Assembly: GCA_937879825.1 (NCBI GenBank)
Contig: CALFMQ010000440.1
Span: forward strand, 1 to 6,629
Reading direction: 5' to 3'
Length of the DNA stretch: 6,629 nt
Origin: an uncultured Phycisphaerales bacterium
GTDB lineage: Bacteria > Planctomycetota > Phycisphaerae > Phycisphaerales > UBA1924
Shown: in pieces, positions 1 to 5,138 of the stretch
Layout of the letters: the number at the start of each line of letters is the position of its first letter
Position numbering within the stretch: the first letter of the stretch is position 1
The notes under the pieces: generated by a model
Seen by the model: only the letters and a program-made list of their open reading frames with translations
Told to the model about the DNA's origin: nothing
The model's database searches: none
Made by a program: the position numbers and the translations under genes

Positions 1-762
1 TGCACACCCGTGGCCGTGGGAAGCAACTTCGTCTTCACCCAGAGCGGCTCGAGCACGATGCCGACTTGGGGCAACGCGCTAGATGCGTGGCCCGGCGCGG
101 CACAAACCGTCGTCGCGGAACAGGTGCCGGTTGTGGAAGGCGTCTCGCCAGACGGACGCTCCATCCTGGCGTACAAAGTGACCGACAACGGCGACGGCAC
201 ATGGCACTACGAATACGCGCTGCTCAACATCGACATGGACCGGCAGATCGACGAGTTCGCGGTTCCCGTGTCAACCGGCGTCGCCATATCCAACATCCAG
301 TTCCGTGCACCGGCGCACACCGAACCGTTCGCGTGGGTCGGCGGCCCGGCCATCGACAACACGCCGTGGTCCCCGGTCGTTTCGGGCGACGACGTACGTT
401 GGTCGACAACAACCAACCCGCTCCGGTGGGGGATGCTCTTCAACTTCGCGTTTGATGCGGATGCGCCCCCTGCCGCTGCAAGCACGACCATCGGCCTCTT
501 CCGCCCGATCGCCGGCCGCCCCGACGAACTCCCCGCGATCGCCCAGGGCCCTTCGGGTCTTCCCCCTGTCTGCACCGGCGATGTCTCCGGACCGGGCGGC
601 GTTCCCGATGGTGGTGTCGATGTCGACGACCTCAACGCGCTCCTGTCGGTCTTCGGGACCGAAGTTGGGCAGGGCTCGCCCGCGGACCTGGCCCACGACG
701 ACGGCTTCGTCGATGTCGACGATCTCAATGTGGTTCTCGGACACTGGGGTGACGCCTGCTGA
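1..762 (+). CDS. Secreted dockerin-tailed protein, paralogue 1 of 3 (5' partial)
   Basis: The reading frame is open from base 1, and its first residues (CTPV) align with an internal site near residue 218 of the third paralogue. The signal peptide and roughly the first 217 residues therefore lie left of the window, and 253 residues are visible. The visible part has the ectodomain motif WHYEYALLN, then APAHTEPFAWVGGP, and ends in a dockerin-like module running from the Cys codon at 571 to the terminal Cys. This module holds two DVDDLN calcium-loop motifs. Its first loop carries a Gly/Pro-rich insertion (GPGGVPDGG) absent from the other copies. The Cys conserved in DGRC of the other two is Ser here (codon 160-162). 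Codon choice is less strictly C-ending than in paralogue 3. The fold and export are inferred from the paralogues. The ectodomain function is unknown to me. Confidence 0.9.
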   Translation, partial: CTPVAVGSNFVFTQSGSSTMPTWGNALDAWPGAAQTVVAEQVPVVEGVSPDGRSILAYKVTDNGDGTWHYEYALLNIDMDRQIDEFAVPVSTGVAISNIQFRAPAHTEPFAWVGGPAIDNTPWSPVVSGDDVRWSTTTNPLRWGMLFNFAFDADAPPAAASTTIGLFRPIAGRPDELPAIAQGPSGLPPVCTGDVSGPGGVPDGGVDVDDLNALLSVFGTEVGQGSPADLAHDDGFVDVDDLNVVLGHWGDAC

Positions 763-810
763 GCCCGGTCGGATTCGGTTTGGCATGAGTCGGTGGATGA
801 GGACGGCCGG

Positions 811-829
811 CCAGATTCTGGATTTTTTT
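811..829 (+). terminator. Weak candidate terminator after paralogue 1
   Basis: A 4-bp stem (CCAG/CTGG, 3-nt loop) is followed after one base by seven T at 823-829. The T run is convincing but the stem is much shorter than those after paralogues 2 and 3, so this may only be a chance T tract. The rest of the 763-1010 gap shows no gene and no convincing -35/-10 pair. Confidence 0.3.
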
Positions 830-891
830 ACATCCAAAGGGACTTCCCACTTTCCCCGGTGTACCGTACCAATGGCGCGGAAAACGCCCTC

Positions 892-908
892 CCGGGCCGC
901 TGGTCCGG
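892..908 (+). other. Possible leader hairpin upstream of paralogue 2
   Basis: CCGGGCC (892-898) pairs with GGTCCGG (902-908) over a GCT loop, giving seven pairs of which one is a G-U wobble. There is no T run after it, so it is not a terminator. It lies about 100 bp before the start codon and would be in the 5' leader if transcription starts further left. In such GC-rich DNA a stem of this size can arise by chance. Confidence 0.25.
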
Positions 909-995
909 AGTAGCGCAAGGGTCCGCGGTGTCCATCAGGTTTTCGATTAGAGAGTCAACAAGCGCGCCGGCTGTTCTTGTCCAACCGTCGGCCAC

Positions 996-1002
996 GGAGA
1001 GG
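996..1002 (+). promoter_or_regulatory. Ribosome binding site deciding the start of paralogue 2
   Basis: GGAGAGG lies 8 nt before the ATG at 1011. An in-frame GTG at 1002 overlaps the last base of this site and so cannot be the start. Placing the start at 1011 also gives a normal signal peptide beginning MKKQ. Confidence 0.8.
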
Positions 1003-1010
1003 TGACAACG

Positions 1011-2408
1011 ATGAAGAAGCAGATTGTGCTGGCGGCGTCCGGTCTCATGCTCAGCGCCGGTGCGTCCGCCATGGCGGCGAACCCCGATGTCGTGCTGTGC
1101 CAGTTATATGGATACTCCCAAGCGAGCGTTGACGGCACAGTCCGCGGCATGTCCGTCGCGACCACTTCGTGGAACATCGGCAACGCCGACTTCGAGTGGC
1201 GCCAGAACCCGAATCCCAACCACCCCTTCATCGCGATGAATATGTATCGCCTCAAGAACGACCGCTTCGAGATGCTCGGCACCTCGTGGGTCAAGCACGG
1301 CTTCTTTGCCCTCTCCAATCTCCAGTGCGATCTCCCCAACCTCCCCAACTGCGTCTTTGAGCCCGGGCACTCCGGCGGCAGCTGGCTCGGTCAGGGCTGC
1401 ACCGACACATACAGCGCCAGCCTCAATGACTCCGGCCTCGGCCCGCGCTTCGAGATCAACCCCTGGACCGGCGCGTTCAACTACACCACCAGCATCATGA
1501 ACACCGGCGTCGGATACCCCGCCAGTACGAAGCAGCAGGTCCGCGTCGAAGATGCGGACATGAACCCCACGCTCAACCCCGGCGCCACCTATTACTTCCA
1601 GGGCTACTACGTCCACTTCGACGACATCAATCACATGAATAGCGCCGCGTGGAAAACCTGTGTGCCTGTTCGCAGCGGCTCCGGCAACTACACCTTCACG
1701 CAGTCCGGCTCAAGCACGCAACCGACATGGGGCTTCGCGATCGATGCATGGAGCGGTGCCTCGCAGACCGTCGTCGCGGAGCAGGTCCCCGTCGTCGAGT
1801 TCGTGTCGCCCGACGGCCGCTGCATCCTGGCCTACAAGGTCACCGACAACGGCAACGGCACCTGGCACTACGAGTACGCCCTGCTCAATGTCGATATGGA
1901 CCGTCAGGTCGATGAGTTCGCCGTCCCCGTTCCCGCCGGCGTGAACATCACCAACATCGGCTTCCATGCCCCGGCTCACACCGAGCCGCGCGCGTGGGTC
2001 GGCGGCCCCAACATCGACAACGCGCAGTGGAACGGCGTCGTCTCCGGCGGCGAGATCCGCTGGGCCACGACCACCAACCCCGTCCGCTGGGGCACCATGT
2101 ACAACTTCCGCTTCGATGCCGATCAGCCCCCGGCGAATGTCGACGCCACCGTCGGCCTCTTCCGCGCTATCTCGGGCCGCCCCGACACGCTCCCCGGCGC
2201 GACGCAGGGCCCCTCGGCCCCGACGCCCGGCTGCCTCGGCGATATCAACAACTCCGGCGCGATCGACGTTGACGACCTCAACCAGATCCTCTCCGCCTTC
2301 GGCAACAATGTCGGCATGGGCGACCCCCGTGACATCGCCAACAACGACGGCATCGTCGACGTTGACGACCTCAATGTCGTGCTCGCCGCCTTCGGCACCT
2401 CCTGCTGA
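1011..2408 (+). CDS. Secreted dockerin-tailed protein, paralogue 2 of 3
   Basis: This is a 465-residue exported protein of unknown function. Residues 1-23 form a signal peptide: a Lys pair, a hydrophobic core, and cleavage probably after ASAMAA. The ectodomain then shows a block that I recall from uncharacterised planctomycete proteins: HPFIAMNMYRL, RFEMLGTSWVKHGFFAL, and GLGPRFEINPWTGAFNY. A second part contains DGRCILAY and WHYEYALLN and is probably beta-rich. The tail (408-465) is a two-loop dockerin-like module that starts and ends with Cys. Its first loop, DINNSGAIDVDDL, has a full EF-hand ligand pattern; the second is DIANNDGIVDVDDL. All eight cysteines match those of paralogue 3, which suits an extracytoplasmic disulfide-bonded protein. 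The last 131 residues are identical to paralogue 3 down to every base. Dockerins bind cohesins in cellulosomes, but no cohesin is visible here, so an anchoring or sorting role is only inferred. Confidence 0.93.
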   Translation: MKKQIVLAASGLMLSAGASAMAANPDVVLCQLYGYSQASVDGTVRGMSVATTSWNIGNADFEWRQNPNPNHPFIAMNMYRLKNDRFEMLGTSWVKHGFFALSNLQCDLPNLPNCVFEPGHSGGSWLGQGCTDTYSASLNDSGLGPRFEINPWTGAFNYTTSIMNTGVGYPASTKQQVRVEDADMNPTLNPGATYYFQGYYVHFDDINHMNSAAWKTCVPVRSGSGNYTFTQSGSSTQPTWGFAIDAWSGASQTVVAEQVPVVEFVSPDGRCILAYKVTDNGNGTWHYEYALLNVDMDRQVDEFAVPVPAGVNITNIGFHAPAHTEPRAWVGGPNIDNAQWNGVVSGGEIRWATTTNPVRWGTMYNFRFDADQPPANVDATVGLFRAISGRPDTLPGATQGPSAPTPGCLGDINNSGAIDVDDLNQILSAFGNNVGMGDPRDIANNDGIVDVDDLNVVLAAFGTSC

Positions 2409-2409
2409 G
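2012..2409 (+). repeat. 398-bp perfect direct repeat, copy A
   Basis: Every base matches 3690-4087 at an offset of 1678. The repeat begins inside the ectodomain, not at the dockerin boundary (2232), and ends one base after the stop codon where homology between the two loci ends. Just upstream (1741-1800 against 3419-3478) I count about 10 differences in 60 bases. The abrupt change is best explained by recent gene conversion. Confidence 0.93.
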
Positions 2410-2447
2410 CGGCCGATCGTACCCTGACATATTCCTAGCAAATACAG

Positions 2448-2475
2448 CGCCCACCGCATTCGGTGGGCGTTTTTT
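2448..2475 (+). terminator. Intrinsic terminator of paralogue 2
   Basis: A perfect 9-bp stem (CGCCCACCG/CGGTGGGCG) with a CATT loop is followed directly by six T. It lies about 40 bp after the stop codon and separates paralogue 2 from paralogue 3. Confidence 0.92.
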
Positions 2476-2559
2476 CATCATCCGACGGACCTCTTTCGGC
2501 CCGCCGGACGGATAGACCTCCCCCGGAGTCCTCGCAAGAGGTATGTTTTTACACACCGG

Positions 2560-2588
2560 GTCCCGCGGTTCCGGAACATCCGCGGGGC
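2560..2588 (+). other. Hairpin with palindromic loop in the leader of paralogue 3
   Basis: CCCGCGG (2562-2568) pairs with CCGCGGG (2580-2586), extendable by a wobble and a G-C pair. The loop contains the 8-bp palindrome TTCCGGAA. No T run follows. It lies about 100 bp before the start of paralogue 3 and could be an operator or an mRNA structure. The rest of 2476-2670 shows no gene and no clear promoter. Confidence 0.35.
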
Positions 2589-2670
2589 GTGTCCAAGTTC
2601 AGTAGTCGGGCGAACCTGCAGCTCGTGTCATGACGCCCGAGCATCGATCGATCTTTCCCAGTTAATCGCA

Positions 2671-2676
2671 GAGGAG
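2671..2676 (+). promoter_or_regulatory. Ribosome binding site of paralogue 3
   Basis: GAGGAG lies 9 nt upstream of the ATG at 2686, a strong Shine-Dalgarno match that supports this start. Confidence 0.8.
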
Positions 2677-2685
2677 AACTCACTG

Positions 2686-4086
2686 ATGGCCAATCTTTCG
2701 CGCACCAAACTCACCGCCGGCTCGCTCGTCCTGCTCGCCTCGACGACCGCGACGATGGCGCTCCCCGACGTTGTGCTCTGCGAGTTGTACAGCTTGAGCC
2801 AGTTCGGAACCTCGGGCAGCGTCCGCGCCCTCGCCCTCGCCACGACCTCGTGGAACATCGGCGACTCCGACCTCCCCTGGATGCAGAACCCGGACCCCCA
2901 GCACCCCGTCATCGGGATGAACATGTACCGCCTCGATAACGACCGCTTCGAGCAGATCGGCGTCTCGTGGCTCAAGCACGGCTTCTTCGCGCTGGCCGAC
3001 CTCCAGTGCGACGACCCCGGCCTGCCCAACTGCGTCTTCGAGTCAGGCCACGGCGTCGGCGATTACCTGGGTCAGGGCTGCACCGATACCTACTCGGCCA
3101 GTCTCAACGCCGGGGGCCTCGGCCCGCGCTTCGAGGTCAACCCCTGGACCGGCGCGTTCAACTACACCACCAGCATGTTCAACACCGGCGGCCTGCCCGG
3201 CAACAACACCCGCCGCCTCCGCGTCGAAGACGCCGACATGGACCCCGCCCTCAACCCCAACGCCGACTACTTCTTCGAGGGTTACTACGTCCACTTCCAG
3301 GACCGCAATCACATGAACAGCGCCGCGTGGAAGCCGTGCACGCCCGTTCGCAGCGGCACCGGCAACTACTCCTTCACGCAGAGCAACTTCAATGTGATGC
3401 CCACCTGGGGCTTCGCGATCGACGCCTGGACCGGCGCCTCCCAGACCATCGTCGCCCAGCAGATCCCCGTCGTCGAGGGCACTTCGCCCGACGGACGCTG
3501 CGTCATGGCCTACAAGGTCACCGATAACGGCGACGGCACCTGGCACTACGAGTACGCCATTATGAACGTCGATATGGACCGCCAGATCGACGAGTTCGCC
3601 ATCCCCGTCCCCGCGGGCGTGAACATCACCAACATCGGCTTCCATGCACCCGCCCACACCGAGCCGCGCGCGTACATCAACGGGCCTGTCATCGACAACG
3701 CGCAGTGGAACGGCGTCGTCTCCGGCGGCGAGATCCGCTGGGCCACGACCACCAACCCCGTCCGCTGGGGCACCATGTACAACTTCCGCTTCGATGCCGA
3801 TCAGCCCCCGGCGAATGTCGACGCCACCGTCGGCCTCTTCCGCGCTATCTCGGGCCGCCCCGACACGCTCCCCGGCGCGACGCAGGGCCCCTCGGCCCCG
3901 ACGCCCGGCTGCCTCGGCGATATCAACAACTCCGGCGCGATCGACGTTGACGACCTCAACCAGATCCTCTCCGCCTTCGGCAACAATGTCGGCATGGGCG
4001 ACCCCCGTGACATCGCCAACAACGACGGCATCGTCGACGTTGACGACCTCAATGTCGTGCTCGCCGCCTTCGGCACCTCCTGCTGA
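2686..4086 (+). CDS. Secreted dockerin-tailed protein, paralogue 3 of 3
   Basis: This is a 466-residue exported protein of unknown function. Residues 1-25 are a signal peptide with likely cleavage after TATMA. The ectodomain carries HPVIGMNMYRL (73-83), RFEQIGVSWLKHGFFAL (87-103), GLGPRFEVNPWTGAFNY (144-160) and DGRCVMAY (269-276). The dockerin-like tail spans 409-466. Cysteines are at 32, 108, 116, 132, 218, 272, 409 and 466, an even number that suits disulfides. The first calcium loop (DINNSGAIDVDDL) has Asp, Asn, Ser, Asp and Asp at the usual ligand positions. In the second, Asp sits one residue earlier than in the canonical loop. Third codon positions are very strongly C, more so than in paralogue 1. 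The final 398 bp are identical to paralogue 2. I recognise the ectodomain only as a conserved planctomycete type, with no catalytic motif that I can identify. Confidence 0.94.
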   Translation: MANLSRTKLTAGSLVLLASTTATMALPDVVLCELYSLSQFGTSGSVRALALATTSWNIGDSDLPWMQNPDPQHPVIGMNMYRLDNDRFEQIGVSWLKHGFFALADLQCDDPGLPNCVFESGHGVGDYLGQGCTDTYSASLNAGGLGPRFEVNPWTGAFNYTTSMFNTGGLPGNNTRRLRVEDADMDPALNPNADYFFEGYYVHFQDRNHMNSAAWKPCTPVRSGTGNYSFTQSNFNVMPTWGFAIDAWTGASQTIVAQQIPVVEGTSPDGRCVMAYKVTDNGDGTWHYEYAIMNVDMDRQIDEFAIPVPAGVNITNIGFHAPAHTEPRAYINGPVIDNAQWNGVVSGGEIRWATTTNPVRWGTMYNFRFDADQPPANVDATVGLFRAISGRPDTLPGATQGPSAPTPGCLGDINNSGAIDVDDLNQILSAFGNNVGMGDPRDIANNDGIVDVDDLNVVLAAFGTSC

Positions 4087-4087
4087 G
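3690..4087 (+). repeat. 398-bp perfect direct repeat, copy B
   Basis: This is the partner of 2012-2409. It encodes the last 131 residues of paralogue 3, including the whole dockerin-like module. Sequence after the stop differs completely between the copies, and each has its own terminator. The identity is therefore limited by the extent of homology, and the whole locus was not duplicated recently. Confidence 0.93.
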
Positions 4088-4116
4088 TCTGACCTGACTC
4101 ACATCCGCAAATGACC

Positions 4117-4147
4117 AAAGGGTCGGGCTTTGTGCCCGACCCTTTTT
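4117..4147 (+). terminator. Intrinsic terminator of paralogue 3
   Basis: A perfect 12-bp stem (AAAGGGTCGGGC/GCCCGACCCTTT, 5-nt loop) ends in a run of five T at 4143-4147. It closes the dockerin gene block only 34 bp before hutG. The A/T flanks make the hairpin symmetric, but no - strand gene ends here. Confidence 0.93.
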
Positions 4148-4169
4148 CATGCGCTCACCGCACCCCCGC

Positions 4170-4175
4170 TAAAGT
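4170..4175 (+). promoter_or_regulatory. Candidate -10 element for leaderless hutG
   Basis: TAAAGT matches four of six bases of the TATAAT consensus and ends 6 nt before the hutG ATG, which would place the transcript start at the start codon. The best -35 candidate, TTCATG at 4146-4151 with an 18-bp spacer, is poor and overlaps the T run of the preceding terminator. No Shine-Dalgarno sequence precedes hutG, which fits leaderless translation. This is inference from position and sequence only. Confidence 0.4.
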
Positions 4176-4181
4176 GCGCCC

Positions 4182-5138
4182 ATGGAAGTCCCGTTCACGG
4201 CCAAGCCGCACTGGCCCGACATCGCGCCCGGACGCCTCGCCGCCTCGATCCGCTCCGATCACGCGGCCGACTGCCGCCTCGCGCTGCTCGGGCTCCCCGA
4301 CGACCTCGGGGTCTCGCTCAACAACGGGCGCCCCGGTGCGGCCGAAGGGCCGCGCGCCTTCCGCGCCGCGCTGGCCAGGTTCGGCGTCGCGCACGACGCC
4401 AAGCGGCGTGCGCCGATCGATGCGCCGATCTTCGACGCGGGCGACATCACACCCGCCCCCGGTTGCAACGCCGACTCGCTCAGGCAAACCCACGACCGGG
4501 TCACCGAGGCCGCCCGCGCGCTCCACGACGCGGGCATGATCGTCGTGTGCATCGGAGGCGGGCACGACCTCACCTTCCCGACCGTCCGGGCGCTCTCGCA
4601 GAGTTTCGATGCGAAACTCGGCGGCATCAATGTCGATCCCCACCTCGATGTCCGAGAGACCCCCGGCTCCGGGATGCCCTACCGCTGTCTCATCGAGGGC
4701 GGCCACCTCGACCCGCGCCGGTTCGTCGAGCTGGGCACCGGGCGCTTCGTGAACGCGCCCGATCACTGCGAGTACGCGCGCAGTCAGGGTGTGACGATTG
4801 TGCCGGGCGATGACATCACAACCGGCGCGTATTCCCCACAACGCGCCTTCGCGCACGCGTTCAGCCCGTCGCATACCGGCGCCCCGACGCTCGGCTTCGT
4901 TTCCATCGATCTGGACTGCCTCGACGCCTCGGTCGCGCCGGGTGTGAGTGCGCCGTGTCCGATGGGGTTGAGTCTGCCGATTGTGGCGCAGATCGCGGAG
5001 TTAGCGGGGCGCTGCCGCGAGGTCCGCCACTTTGATCTGATGGAGCTATCCCCGCCGCACGATGATGAAGGACGGACGGCCCGCGTGGCAGCGATGCTGT
5101 TCCTTCACTTCGTGTCGGCCTTCTCGGAGCGGGGTTGA
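4182..5138 (+). CDS. hutG: Formimidoylglutamase (arginase/ureohydrolase family)
   Basis: This enzyme is predicted to hydrolyse N-formimidoyl-L-glutamate to L-glutamate and formamide, the last step of the formamide-producing histidine pathway, in the cytoplasm with two Mn ions. The 318 residues match the usual family length. The metal ligands are all visible: His128 in GGGHD (125-129); Asp152, His154 and Asp156 in NVDPHLDVR; and Asp243 and Asp245 in SIDLDCLD. SGMPYR (162-168 region) occupies the expected substrate-binding place, and APGVSAPCPMGL (252-263) is the family's C-terminal signature. GGGHD rather than GGDHS favours formimidoylglutamase over arginase or agmatinase, and the adjoining hutI supports this. 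An oddity is Pro153, where Ala is usual (DAH). The ATG at 4182 lacks a Shine-Dalgarno sequence. Its stop overlaps the next start by one base. Confidence 0.92.
   Translation: MEVPFTAKPHWPDIAPGRLAASIRSDHAADCRLALLGLPDDLGVSLNNGRPGAAEGPRAFRAALARFGVAHDAKRRAPIDAPIFDAGDITPAPGCNADSLRQTHDRVTEAARALHDAGMIVVCIGGGHDLTFPTVRALSQSFDAKLGGINVDPHLDVRETPGSGMPYRCLIEGGHLDPRRFVELGTGRFVNAPDHCEYARSQGVTIVPGDDITTGAYSPQRAFAHAFSPSHTGAPTLGFVSIDLDCLDASVAPGVSAPCPMGLSLPIVAQIAELAGRCREVRHFDLMELSPPHDDEGRTARVAAMLFLHFVSAFSERG
5126..5129 (+). promoter_or_regulatory. Ribosome binding site of hutI inside the end of hutG
   Basis: GGAG lies 8 nt before the ATG at 5138 and supports that start over the in-frame TTG at 5135. It is part of the last hutG codons, so the two genes are probably translationally coupled. 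Confidence 0.6.

Noticed and set aside
1002..1010. GTG at 1002 as the start of paralogue 2
   Set aside because: It overlaps the GGAGAGG ribosome site. The ATG at 1011 has ideal spacing and a better signal peptide.
2232..2408. Reading the dockerin tail as proof of a cellulosome
   Set aside because: There is no cohesin, scaffoldin or glycoside hydrolase in the window, and the ectodomains show no carbohydrate-active motif.
1710..2459. Long - strand open frames opposite the dockerin genes (also 207-728, 3043-3657, 5105-5938)
   Set aside because: They mirror the codon bias of the real genes, carry no recognisable motif and have no supporting ribosome sites.
826..2553. TTTTTACA shared by the leaders of paralogues 2 and 3 (near 826 and 2546) as a promoter element
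   Set aside because: The positions relative to the starts differ by about 45 bp and the flanks do not align, so chance is likelier.
2643..2652. ATCGATCGAT palindrome before paralogue 3
   Set aside because: It is short and low in complexity, with no repeat elsewhere in the intergenic regions that would mark an operator.
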